Of a DNA stretch of 64,000 nt, positions 11,733 through 20,578 are shown piece by piece. Each line of letters starts with the position of its first letter. Positions within the stretch are counted from its first letter, which is position 1. The translations under genes were made by a program, and so were the position numbers. The notes beneath the pieces are model-generated. The model did not search any database. It was not told the origin of the DNA and saw only the letters and a list, made by a program, of their open reading frames with translations. Location of the stretch: the NCBI RefSeq assembly GCF_000758325.1, contig NZ_CP009459.1, forward strand, positions 3,348,001-3,412,000, given 5' to 3'. The DNA comes from Cedecea neteri (GTDB taxonomy: Bacteria > Pseudomonadota > Gammaproteobacteria > Enterobacterales > Enterobacteriaceae).

Positions 11733-11961
11733 CGATTACCTCAGGTTAAGTAACGGTGACTACTCAGATGAGCAGTTAAGTTTTTCTTGTGAATGCAGGT
11801 GAGATTGTTTTTTAACAATTCCATAATCAATTTATGGTCTTAAATTGTGATATAAAATCAATTCATTGAATTTATTCAAATAAAATCCTCATTTTTATTA
11901 TTTATAACGTGAGTAACTCGCGGCTTTATTGCCTTTGCGTAACAATTAATACACATTTTAT

Positions 11962-11975
11962 ATTGAACGTTCAAT
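11962..11975. promoter_or_regulatory. BetI operator between betT and betI
   Basis: A perfect 14-bp palindrome, ATTGAACGTTCAAT, sits 49 bp before betI in the betT-betI intergenic region. A similar palindrome is the known type of BetI target, released by choline. The rest of 11733-12023 is AT-rich and should contain both promoters. Confidence 0.75.
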
Positions 11976-12023
11976 CAATAAACGCTTAAATAGATAACAA
12001 TTATTGATGAATGGAGCAGGGCG

Positions 12024-12620
12024 ATGCCGAAAAAAGGTATGCAGCCGATACGGCGGCGACAGCTGATCGACGCCACGTTAAACGCCATAAATGAGGTCGG
12101 CATGCATGATGCCACGGTGGCGCAAATTGCCCGCCGGGCCGGGGTCTCGACCGGCATCATCAGCCACTACTTTCAGGATAAAAATGGCCTGCTGGAGGCC
12201 ACCATGCGGGACGTCACCGCCCAGCTCCGCGATGCGGTGGTGGGGCGACTGAAAGCTTTGCCGGGGGCTTCTGCCGAGAAACGACTGTGCGCCATCGTGG
12301 ATGGGAATTTTGACGAGACGCAAACGCACAGCGCAGCGATGAAAGCCTGGCTGGCATTCTGGGCCAGCAGCATGCATCAGCCGATGCTCTACCGATTACA
12401 GCAGGTCAGCAGCCGCCGTCTGTTGTCCACGCTCACCGCCGAGTTCAGGCGAGAGCTGCCGCAGGAGGAAGCCAGGCTGGCGGGTTATGGGCTTGCCGCG
12501 CTGATAGACGGCCTTTGGCTGCGAGCGGCCTTGAGCGGTAAGCCGTTTGACCGCAAAGCGGCGAGCGTGCTGACCACGCAATTTATCAACCAGCACCTGG
12601 TTGCTGCGGTGAAAACCTAA
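12024..12620 (+). CDS. betI: Choline-responsive repressor BetI (TetR family)
   Basis: A 198-residue TetR-type repressor of the bet genes, relieved by choline. The N-terminal helix-turn-helix is visible in [19 protein letters not shown] (about residues 32-50), with a helical ligand domain after it. First gene of betI-betB-betA, 17 bp before betB. The adjacent palindrome at 11962 is its likely operator. Confidence 0.94.
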   Translation: MPKKGMQPIRRRQLIDATLNAINEVGMHDATVAQIARRAGVSTGIISHYFQDKNGLLEATMRDVTAQLRDAVVGRLKALPGASAEKRLCAIVDGNFDETQTHSAAMKAWLAFWASSMHQPMLYRLQQVSSRRLLSTLTAEFRRELPQEEARLAGYGLAALIDGLWLRAALSGKPFDRKAASVLTTQFINQHLVAAVKT

Positions 12621-12637
12621 TTTAGCGAGGAGAAAAT

Positions 12638-14110
12638 ATGTCCCGATTTGGTGAACAAAAGCTCTATATCGACGGCGCTTACGTGAATGCGCTCAGCGGT
12701 AAAACGTTCGAAACCATCAACCCGGCTAACGGCGAAGTGCTGGCGGTCGTTCATGCCGCAGGCCAGCAAGACGTTGACCGCGCCGTGGCAGCAGCGAAGA
12801 AAGGGCAGAAAATATGGGCAGCAAAAACGCCCGTTGAGCGTGCACGCATTTTGCGCCGCGCGGTCGATATTCTGCGCGAGCGTAACGATGAACTGGCCGA
12901 GCTGGAAACGCTCGATACCGGCAAAGCCTTCAGCGAAACCTCCAGCGTGGACATCGCCACCGGCGCGGACGTGCTGGAATATTACGCCGGGCTGACAACT
13001 ACCCTGGAAGGCCAGCAGATCCCGCTACGTGATACCTCATTCGTATACACCCGCCTGGAGCCGTTGGGCGTTGTGGCCGGGATCGGCGCGTGGAATTACC
13101 CGATTCAGATTGCGCTTTGGAAATCTGCCCCTGCGCTGGCGGCGGGCAATGCGATGATCTTTAAACCGAGCGAAGTCACGCCGCTTACCGCGCTTAAGCT
13201 CGCCGAAATCTACACCGAAGCCGGACTGCCGGACGGCGTCTTTAGTGTGCTGCCAGGCGTTGGCGCAGAAACCGGCCAACTGCTGACGGAACACCCTGGC
13301 ATCGCCAAAGTTTCCTTCACCGGCGGCGTCGCCAGCGGTAAGAAAGTGATGGCGAATGCCGCAGGCTCCACGCTGAAACAGGTCACGATGGAGCTGGGCG
13401 GCAAATCACCGCTGATTATCTTCGACGACGCCGATCTCAACCTGGCGGCGGATATCGCGATGATGGCCAACTTCTACAGCTCCGGCCAGGTCTGCACCAA
13501 TGGCACGCGCGTATTTATTCCTGCGGCGCTGAAAGCTGAATTTGAACAGAAAATTGTGGCGCGCGTGGGCCGCATTCGCGCAGGCAACGTGATGGATCCG
13601 CAAACCAACTTTGGCCCGCTGGTCAGCTTCCCGCACCGTGAAAACGTTCTGCGCTATATCGAGTCCGGCCGAGAAGAGGGCGCAACGCTGCTGTGCGGTG
13701 GCGACAAACTGCGTGGAGAAGGGTTTGATCACGGCGCCTGGGTTGCGCCTACGGTATTCACCGACTGCCGCGATGAGATGAAAATCGTTCGCGAAGAGAT
13801 CTTCGGGCCGGTGATGTCGATCCTGAGCTACGAATCAGAAGAGGAAGTGATTCGCCGCGCCAACGACACGGATTACGGCCTGGCGGCTGGCGTGGTCACC
13901 AACGACCTCACTCGTGCGCACCGCGTTATCCATCAGCTTGAAGCAGGTATTTGCTGGATCAATTCGTGGGGCGAATCTGCGGCAGAAATGCCGGTCGGCG
14001 GCTACAAGCATTCCGGCATTGGCCGCGAAAACGGCCTGATGACGCTGCAAAGCTATACGCAAGTTAAGTCAATCCAACTGGAGATGGGCACTTATCACTC
14101 AATCTTTTAA
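12638..14110 (+). CDS. betB: Betaine aldehyde dehydrogenase BetB
   Basis: Oxidises betaine aldehyde to glycine betaine with NAD(P)+ in the cytoplasm, the second step from choline. The 490-residue length and active-site numbering equal E. coli BetB: Glu252 in TMELGGKSP and Cys286 in [10 protein letters not shown]. The nucleotide-binding GIGAWNYP and FTGG segments are also present. An AGCGAGGAG site precedes the start. It is between betI and betA in one operon with 17-19 bp gaps. Confidence 0.96.
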   Translation: MSRFGEQKLYIDGAYVNALSGKTFETINPANGEVLAVVHAAGQQDVDRAVAAAKKGQKIWAAKTPVERARILRRAVDILRERNDELAELETLDTGKAFSETSSVDIATGADVLEYYAGLTTTLEGQQIPLRDTSFVYTRLEPLGVVAGIGAWNYPIQIALWKSAPALAAGNAMIFKPSEVTPLTALKLAEIYTEAGLPDGVFSVLPGVGAETGQLLTEHPGIAKVSFTGGVASGKKVMANAAGSTLKQVTMELGGKSPLIIFDDADLNLAADIAMMANFYSSGQVCTNGTRVFIPAALKAEFEQKIVARVGRIRAGNVMDPQTNFGPLVSFPHRENVLRYIESGREEGATLLCGGDKLRGEGFDHGAWVAPTVFTDCRDEMKIVREEIFGPVMSILSYESEEEVIRRANDTDYGLAAGVVTNDLTRAHRVIHQLEAGICWINSWGESAAEMPVGGYKHSGIGRENGLMTLQSYTQVKSIQLEMGTYHSIF

Positions 14111-14129
14111 TCCCACCTGAGGAGGATGA

Positions 14130-15815
14130 ATGGAATTTGATTACATCATTATTGGAGCAGGTTCCGCAGGTAATGTTTTAGCTGCACGTTTAACGGAAGA
14201 TCCCGATACAACCGTCTTGCTGCTTGAAGCGGGCGGCCCGGACTACCGCTTTGATTTTCGCACCCAAATGCCCGCGGCGCTGGCATTCCCGCTGCAGGGC
14301 AAGCGCTACAACTGGGCCTATGAAACCGACCCCGAGCCGTTTATGAATCACCGCCGTATGGAGTGCGGGCGAGGCAAAGGGCTGGGCGGCTCATCCCTGA
14401 TTAACGGCATGTGCTACATCCGTGGGAACGCGATGGATCTCGACAACTGGGCGTCGATGCCGGGCCTGGAGAGCTGGAGCTATCTGGATTGCCTGCCGTA
14501 CTACCGCAAAGCGGAAACCCGCGATATCGGCCCGAATGATTACCACGGCGGCGAAGGCCCGGTGTCCGTCACCACGCCGAAGCAGGGCAATAATCCGCTG
14601 TTTCACGCGATGATCGAAGCGGGCGTAGAAGCAGGGTATCCGCGTACCGACGATCTGAACGGCTATCAGCAGGAAGGTTTTGGGCCGATGGACCGCACCG
14701 TGACGCCAAAAGGCCGTCGTGCCAGCACCGCTCGCGGTTATCTCGATGAAGCAAAGCGGCGTGAAAACCTGACTATAGTGACCCATGCAACCACTGACCG
14801 CATTATCTTTGATAATTTGCGTGCCGTCGGTGTGGAATACCTGGTGAACGACAGCACGGTGCATTCCGTGGCCAAAGCGCGCAAAGAAGTTCTGCTGAGC
14901 GCTGGGGCGATTGCTTCGCCGCAAATTCTGCAGCGCTCTGGGGTGGGCGATGCAGAATTACTGGCGAGCCTTGAAATCCCTGTTGTTCACGACCTGCCGG
15001 GCGTGGGCGAGAACCTGCAGGATCACCTTGAAATGTACCTGCAGTACGAATGCAAAGAGCCGGTATCGCTTTACCCGGCGCTGCAATGGTACAACCAGCC
15101 AAAAATCGGTGCAGAGTGGCTGTTCAACGGCACCGGCGTGGGCGCGAGCAACCAGTTTGAAGCGGGGGGCTTTATCCGCAGCCGCGAAGAATTTAGCTGG
15201 CCGAACATTCAGTATCACTTCCTGCCGGTGGCGATTAACTACAACGGCTCAAACGCGGTGAAAGAGCACGGTTTCCAGTGCCACGTCGGCTCTATGCGTT
15301 CCCCAAGCCGGGGCCGCGTGAAGCTGAAATCACGCGACCCGAACGTACACCCGAGTATTCTGTTCAACTATATGTCCCACGAACAGGACTGGCAGGAGTT
15401 CCGCGACGCGATTCGTATTACTCGTGAGATCATGCAGCAGCCCGCCCTGGATAAATACCGTGGCCGTGAAATCAGCCCAGGCGTTGACTGCCAGACGGAC
15501 GAACAGCTGGATGAGTTTGTGCGTAATCATGCGGAAACCGCTTTTCACCCGTGCGGCAGCTGTAAAATGGGGCACGATGAAATGGCCGTGGTGGATGAGC
15601 AGGGCCGGGTTCACGGCCTGCAGGGGCTACGCGTGGTGGATGCTTCCATCATGCCGCAGATTATTACCGGCAACCTGAACGCCACTACCATTATGATCGG
15701 CGAAAAAATTGCCGATGCGATTCGCGGCAAAGCGCCGCTGCCGCGCAGTACTGCCAGCTATTACAAAGCGGAACTGTCGCCGGTCAGGAAAGCGCCGGTG
15801 CGAAAAATCCAGTAA
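14130..15815 (+). CDS. betA: Choline dehydrogenase BetA (GMC oxidoreductase)
   Basis: FAD-dependent, membrane-associated enzyme that oxidises choline to betaine aldehyde and can oxidise the aldehyde further. The 561-residue protein starts with the dinucleotide motif GAGSAG (8-13), has the GMC signature region [15 protein letters not shown], and near the C-terminus [11 protein letters not shown] with the catalytic histidine. It is the last gene of betIBA, with a GAGGAGG ribosome site, and is followed by a rho-independent terminator. Confidence 0.96.
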   Translation: MEFDYIIIGAGSAGNVLAARLTEDPDTTVLLLEAGGPDYRFDFRTQMPAALAFPLQGKRYNWAYETDPEPFMNHRRMECGRGKGLGGSSLINGMCYIRGNAMDLDNWASMPGLESWSYLDCLPYYRKAETRDIGPNDYHGGEGPVSVTTPKQGNNPLFHAMIEAGVEAGYPRTDDLNGYQQEGFGPMDRTVTPKGRRASTARGYLDEAKRRENLTIVTHATTDRIIFDNLRAVGVEYLVNDSTVHSVAKARKEVLLSAGAIASPQILQRSGVGDAELLASLEIPVVHDLPGVGENLQDHLEMYLQYECKEPVSLYPALQWYNQPKIGAEWLFNGTGVGASNQFEAGGFIRSREEFSWPNIQYHFLPVAINYNGSNAVKEHGFQCHVGSMRSPSRGRVKLKSRDPNVHPSILFNYMSHEQDWQEFRDAIRITREIMQQPALDKYRGREISPGVDCQTDEQLDEFVRNHAETAFHPCGSCKMGHDEMAVVDEQGRVHGLQGLRVVDASIMPQIITGNLNATTIMIGEKIADAIRGKAPLPRSTASYYKAELSPVRKAPVRKIQ

Positions 15816-15820
15816 CTCTT

Positions 15821-15846
15821 AAAGGCCAGCAAAACTGGCCTTTCTT
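15821..15846 (+). terminator. Terminator after betA
   Basis: AAAGGCCAG (15821-15829) pairs with CTGGCCTTT (15835-15843) across a CAAAA loop and is followed by a T-rich stretch. It lies six bases after the betA stop and ends the betIBA operon. Confidence 0.85.
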
Positions 15847-15916
15847 CTCCCCGCCGCTTGCCCGATCCCCCTGTGAAGCAGTAAAACTACTGTTCAACAA
15901 AAAAAGGAGAATCACC

Positions 15917-16147
15917 GTGCCGCATATCGAAATCAAATGTTTCCCTCGTGAGCTGACTGAAGAGCAAAAACAAGCTGTTGCCAGCGAAATGTGTGATGTG
16001 CTGAAAAAGCACTTCGGCTCGAAGGACGAATCGCTGTCCGTGGCGCTGAAAATGATCGATCAGGCGAACTGGAAAGCCGAAGTGTGGGATACGCAGATTG
16101 CGCCCGAGATGGATTCGCTGCTGAAAAAGCCGGGTTACAGCCTTTAA
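15917..16147 (+). CDS. pptA: 4-oxalocrotonate tautomerase-family enzyme PptA
   Basis: A 76-residue tautomerase close in length and sequence to E. coli PptA (YdcE). The catalytic residue of the family is the N-terminal proline exposed after methionine removal; here the protein begins MPHIEIKCFPREL. The C-terminal KKPGYS also matches. The natural substrate is not established; E. coli PptA acts on phenylpyruvate-type enols. A clear AAGGAGA ribosome site precedes it, and a hairpin follows. Confidence 0.88.
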   Translation: MPHIEIKCFPRELTEEQKQAVASEMCDVLKKHFGSKDESLSVALKMIDQANWKAEVWDTQIAPEMDSLLKKPGYSL

Positions 16148-16165
16148 ATAATTTTAGTGGGTTAG

Positions 16166-16190
16166 AACGCCCTCGAATACAGAGGGCGTT
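16166..16190. terminator. Bidirectional terminator between pptA and the invasin-like gene
   Basis: AACGCCCTC (16166-16174) pairs perfectly with GAGGGCGTT (16182-16190) over a 7-base loop between two convergent stops. The following AAAGTTTTAT is moderately T-rich on the + strand. Confidence 0.7.
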
Positions 16191-16196
16191 AAAGTT

Positions 16197-18845
16197 TTAT
16201 AATGATTTAATACAAATGTAGCCTGTTCCGAATAGGTTCTCGTAATGCCCCACTGACCCGTAAGCGGACAGGCTTACGATATAGTGATTATCTCTATCAA
16301 ATTCTTCTGATGTCCAGACTGTACCTCTGGAAATTGCACCAGAATATTGGAATATATTTCCCCATTCACTCAAGAGACTAGGCTTTCCATTAAGCTGTTC
16401 TATCGTTGGCAGACCAGAACCTATTTTATTGCAAGAGCTGTTTGCAACAAACCAGTTCCCGGATCCGCCATCGGTGATCCAGCTTTTAAGTGCAAAGCTG
16501 TAAGTGATAGTCGAACCGTTACCGTCTTTAGGTTTGGCCGTGATAGTGACTTTGTCTTTGGTGCCTGCGCCAGTGAAGGTGACTTCGCCATCATTGTTCA
16601 CCGCTACCCATGATGGCGCATCGGATGTCCAGTTAAAATCAGGTGCCTTACCACTCACACTCAGGAAAATTCGGAATTTTGCGCCTTTGAAACCTATGGA
16701 AGGAAAGCCTGCATCCACAGCATGAGAAACGAATCCGTTAGAAAAGAGCCTGATTATTTTTATATCTTCATTTATAGAATAGGTTGCGGACTCAATATTT
16801 GAATCCCATCCTGTTAGCATTACCTTTGCTGTCAAGTTTATTCCCGTAGTCATGGCCGTATAAAAAGCAGAGTAGGTACCGTCGCCATTGTCCCTCCAGT
16901 TGCCGCCTGTCTGTAATCTGGCGTTGGGAACCTGAACTGTTTTATCCGAAAGCGCAGCAGCGAGACCAGCAACAGGATTGTTGACAGCATCCTTCAATGT
17001 TACGGTGACTGCAATATTATCGCCAACAAAATAACTCTGCTTGTCCGTTTTTATTTCGGACGTGGTCTGTGATGGGGACGTTTTTATAATGTTAACCGTT
17101 GCTGTGGATAATCTTTTACCTTTAACATTGGGTGTTATTGAAATAGTTTCAACGTCAGTGCCGGCAGTGACGTTGATTTCATAAACGCCTGCGTTTTTTT
17201 TAATTAAATCTGAAATGACAGCACTTTTTGTTTTCTGTGTGGTAATGGCGATCTCTGATTCAGGCACATCAATAGCCTGGTTGAGGCTGTCTCTGATCGA
17301 CAGTACCAGCGTTTGTGTGCTTTTACCATCGGCTGGAAGTTCCGTTTCGACCGGATTAAAAGTACTCTGTTCCATGCTGACATCAGGGGCTTGTACCGTA
17401 ACCTTGGTTTCTGTTTGGTTTGATATATTCCCTTTTTTATCAACGGCTACACCATAAACAAGATAAGTATTGTTTGTTTCGTTACCGGCAATCCACGCGG
17501 GCAGTTCGACTACGTAATCAGCGCCATTCTTCACTATACTGCCACCTGCAGAAATGAGGGAAGGTGCTACCCAGTCGATACCAACTAATCCATACTGACT
17601 TGTCACGGATACGCCCAGGGGTTTCTGTTCACCGGCATAGCCAGACACTGACTCAACAACCTTGAGAAAAATAGTTTCTTTCTTTCTGTATTCCAGAACG
17701 ATGTTGTTATTACGTTCAACTAAATCATATCGGCTTCCCGGAATGCTGCGTAATGCATTGACTTCATTAGGGTTTACTTGCCAATGCCACGGAGCGCCCA
17801 GTTGATATCTAAAATCAACCCCAATCCGGGTATCATTGTCGCCAGATTTCCCTTGCCGTTGTTCAACATTAAACGTTAGCAAAGGCACAGGTGTGTAATT
17901 TATTCCTGCTTTAATGACAAAGGGGTTGTTTTGACGTCGACCTTTTCCAAACAGGCTTACTTCATCCCCGTAATACTGCTCGTAGGTGAGTGTCCCACCT
18001 AATTGAGGTAATTTAGGAAACCAGGCCTGCGCCCGAATATCCCATCCATTCGCAGGGCGTTCTTCATAATTTATAATATCCGGAGAGTGTTTCCAGTTTG
18101 TTAATCGATGATAGCTATTTATGCCAAACTTAAGATAATCCTTCCAGTACTCCAGGCCAACGCCCATGCGAGCATGATTACGGGATAAATCATAATCAAA
18201 GAATGTATTTCCGCCCAACATAAAGCCATCTTTAAACCTGCGATAGCCTACGCCCAGATTAGCCTGGCTACGGTCATCTGAACGATGAATGCTTCCCTGT
18301 GAAAAAAGAATGCCGCTCGCTTGTTCGTATAGAGAAACAAGTAAGTCTACCTGAGAATTTTTCAAAGAAAGATTCTTATCAGCATCCAGTTTTACACGGC
18401 TTGTACCAAATTGATTGAGCCAGCTTTGAATTTCACTTCCGGCGGCATTTGCCGCCATCCCTTTAGTGAGGGGCACCAAAGTACCACTCTTTAGATTACC
18501 AAGCGCCGCTCCAGAAACTGAGGCTATATTGGCTATCTTTTGGGCCTGCTTTTCTTCAGACTCCGCTTTATATAACGACTCTGATTGATTTTTAGAGCTA
18601 TCCCACAGCGATGACGTGGGCACATCAATTTCATCACCTGTAGGTGGCTTTCTTATGTCATCAGAGTTTGGCGTATGGACCTGGGCTTGTATCATTGGGT
18701 TGGTTGCAGGGGGTATCAACAGGCGGCTATCATTACTTGCATATACCGAAGTTGATGTAAATATAGCTGTTGCCGGGGCGAGAAAATGAATAATTATAAG
18801 CGTTGCAATAGCTTTAGCTGTGCAAAGGGAAGCGAGCGATTTCAT
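16197..18845 (-). CDS. Intimin/invasin-type inverse autotransporter adhesin
   Basis: An 882-residue outer-membrane adhesin. An N-terminal signal region (about 1-40) is followed by a helical linker and the inverse-autotransporter beta-barrel (about residues 130-400), recognisable from SQANLGVGYRRF, GGNTFFDYDLSRNHARMGVGLEYW and LGGTLTYEQYYGDEV. The passenger is C-terminal: Ig-like segments (about 410-780), including LPADGKSTQTLVLSIRD and VTLKDAVNNPVAGL, and a final domain of about 90 residues with two cysteines (SSCNKIG, GYICIKSL) that resembles the cysteine-paired lectin-like tips of intimins. It is transcribed alone. The ligand is unknown; host or plant surface binding or biofilm are inferred roles. 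Confidence 0.9.
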   Translation of the reverse strand: MKSLASLCTAKAIATLIIIHFLAPATAIFTSTSVYASNDSRLLIPPATNPMIQAQVHTPNSDDIRKPPTGDEIDVPTSSLWDSSKNQSESLYKAESEEKQAQKIANIASVSGAALGNLKSGTLVPLTKGMAANAAGSEIQSWLNQFGTSRVKLDADKNLSLKNSQVDLLVSLYEQASGILFSQGSIHRSDDRSQANLGVGYRRFKDGFMLGGNTFFDYDLSRNHARMGVGLEYWKDYLKFGINSYHRLTNWKHSPDIINYEERPANGWDIRAQAWFPKLPQLGGTLTYEQYYGDEVSLFGKGRRQNNPFVIKAGINYTPVPLLTFNVEQRQGKSGDNDTRIGVDFRYQLGAPWHWQVNPNEVNALRSIPGSRYDLVERNNNIVLEYRKKETIFLKVVESVSGYAGEQKPLGVSVTSQYGLVGIDWVAPSLISAGGSIVKNGADYVVELPAWIAGNETNNTYLVYGVAVDKKGNISNQTETKVTVQAPDVSMEQSTFNPVETELPADGKSTQTLVLSIRDSLNQAIDVPESEIAITTQKTKSAVISDLIKKNAGVYEINVTAGTDVETISITPNVKGKRLSTATVNIIKTSPSQTTSEIKTDKQSYFVGDNIAVTVTLKDAVNNPVAGLAAALSDKTVQVPNARLQTGGNWRDNGDGTYSAFYTAMTTGINLTAKVMLTGWDSNIESATYSINEDIKIIRLFSNGFVSHAVDAGFPSIGFKGAKFRIFLSVSGKAPDFNWTSDAPSWVAVNNDGEVTFTGAGTKDKVTITAKPKDGNGSTITYSFALKSWITDGGSGNWFVANSSCNKIGSGLPTIEQLNGKPSLLSEWGNIFQYSGAISRGTVWTSEEFDRDNHYIVSLSAYGSVGHYENLFGTGYICIKSL

Positions 18846-19449
18846 TCCATGACTCTCTCTAATTAAAGTTTTATTTTAAATTTTTTCGCTTTTATATTTT
18901 TATACTGCCTGTTAGTTGCCCAACGTACAGCGCAGAGTACTTAACCATCTAATCTCTGTTTTTTTGATTCGGATATATTGTTCTGATTGTTCGATAAAAC
19001 TGAGTGGTGTTAAATAAAGTGAGGTGTTGGCTATTAAATCTGTGACACCAATAGTCATTGACGATTATCAATGCAACAATGGTAAGAAAAATCCTATAAA
19101 TTTAATAAGTTGGAGCCAGGGATGAAAAATCCATAACGCCGGGTTCTGTGGAGTGTAACAGTAGAAGTAATTCAGCTTAGAACAAAAACATGCATTTAAT
19201 ATGTCATTTATGAGAAATAAAACTATGTCATGTCTTTTTTTATTTTAATTTTTCTTCGAGTTTGTTGGTGTGAATTGTTTTTTGTTATTCAGAAGTTTTA
19301 ATTATGTGAAAAATATATTTTTATAAGAAGGTGGAGACATATCTTTATTCATTCAGAAAATAGGTATATCTAAGAAGAAATAGAGATATACAACTTCCTG
19401 GCTCGGCAGCCGCGCTATCATCTGATTAAAGATACAACTAGTAAAATTG
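18846..19449. other. Long AT-rich non-coding interval upstream of the adhesin gene
   Basis: About 600 bp without a convincing gene, much more AT-rich than the surroundings, lying between the adhesin start and the terminator of the iron-binding-protein gene. A few tiny frames exist, for example ATG at 19122 with a stop after four codons, but none is supported. It presumably holds the adhesin promoter and silencer or activator sites, since AT-rich upstream DNA of surface adhesins is a common H-NS target. I see no clear operator. Confidence 0.5.
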
Positions 19450-19472
19450 GCGGGTCAGAGCGCCTGACCCGC
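19450..19472 (-). terminator. Terminator of the siderophore receptor/binding-protein operon
   Basis: GCGGGTCAG (19450-19458) pairs with CTGACCCGC (19464-19472) over a 5-base loop, seven bases past the stop of the binding protein. On the minus strand it is followed by CAATTTTAC. Confidence 0.75.
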
Positions 19473-19479
19473 ACACAGG

Positions 19480-20577
19480 CTACTTCAGTTTCGTCCAGTA
19501 AGTGCCAGTTTCCTTCACGGCCAGGAACTGCTGGTTCATCTCATCCAGCGTTTGCTGCGGGTCCATATCCGCGAACAGCTGTGGATGGAAGGTTTTGGCA
19601 AAGAATTCAACGTCAAGCAAATGCCACGGCGAGAGGTAGAAGTTATGCCAGACTGCCCAGGCTTTGCCATTCTGGATAGCGTTCAGGTTCGAAATCACTT
19701 TCTGCTGGCTAAGCACCTGCGTAAAGCTTTGCTGCGCCTGAGCGGCTGTGACTTCCGACCCCAATTTCAAGCGGCCTGTTTGTTCCGGCCCGGCGCTGCC
19801 GGTGGCAATGTAAATATCCGGGTTCACCGTCAGCAGCGCTTCCGGGGAAATCTTGCCGTACACGCCGGGGAAGCGGCTCACGGCAATGTTATCCCCACCG
19901 GCAAAGGCCAGCAGATCCGCCAGGTTGCCTCGCCCGACGGTGGTGCAGCAGTCGCTTTTATCCCCTAAATGCAGTTGAAGCATTACCGTAGGCTTCGCGG
20001 GTTTAGCCTCAGCCAGGCGTTGGGCAATTTTCGCCATGTGCTGCTGATAGAAGGCGATAAATTTTTCCGTTTTCGGCTGGTCGTTTAGCGCTTCGCCAAG
20101 AATACGCAGGCTGGGGACGGTGTTATTCAGCTGATCGACGCGAAAATCAACGTAAATCACCGGAATATGCGCCTGCGTGAGCTGGGTAAGAAAGCTGTCG
20201 TGATTGCTCTCTTTTTTGGCGTAGATCGGCAGAATCACCAGGTCCGGATGCAGGGCAATGACCTTCTCCACGCTTATCTGCGAGAAGTTATTGTTGCCGA
20301 TAATCGGGATGTCTTTGATAGCCGGGAACGCCGCGGTGTAGCGGTTCCAGGTCTGCGGATCCAGGCGTTGCAGATCCGCAGGCCAGCCGACAACGCGCTT
20401 CGCAGGATTGCCGTCTTCCACCAGAGCGAGGGTATAAATCATCCGGCTTTCGCCGACGATCACCCGCTGTGGGTTATCCGGCACCTCAACTTTCCGCTGC
20501 AGAATATCGGTAATCGTTTTGGCCTGACTGCCGGCGCTTAGCGCCAGCAGAGCCGCGAGTAACAGCGACTTTTTCAT
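19480..20577 (-). CDS. Periplasmic iron-siderophore-type substrate-binding protein (paralogue 1)
   Basis: A 365-residue class III (BtuF/FepB-like) binding protein with a cleavable signal peptide (residues 1-19, cleavage after SQA). The two lobes are recognisable from VIVGESRMIYTLAL and ALHPDLVILPIYAK in the N-lobe and LAFAGGDNIAV and LLTVNPDIYIATG in the C-lobe. It has an unusual adjacent cysteine pair at 210-211 (KSDCCTT), shared with the paralogue at 24370. It starts one base after the receptor stop, so it is translated from the same message. No ABC permease or ATPase is encoded nearby. Delivery of a ferric or metal chelate is inferred. Confidence 0.85.
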   Translation of the reverse strand: MKKSLLLAALLALSAGSQAKTITDILQRKVEVPDNPQRVIVGESRMIYTLALVEDGNPAKRVVGWPADLQRLDPQTWNRYTAAFPAIKDIPIIGNNNFSQISVEKVIALHPDLVILPIYAKKESNHDSFLTQLTQAHIPVIYVDFRVDQLNNTVPSLRILGEALNDQPKTEKFIAFYQQHMAKIAQRLAEAKPAKPTVMLQLHLGDKSDCCTTVGRGNLADLLAFAGGDNIAVSRFPGVYGKISPEALLTVNPDIYIATGSAGPEQTGRLKLGSEVTAAQAQQSFTQVLSQQKVISNLNAIQNGKAWAVWHNFYLSPWHLLDVEFFAKTFHPQLFADMDPQQTLDEMNQQFLAVKETGTYWTKLK

Positions 20578-20578
20578 C

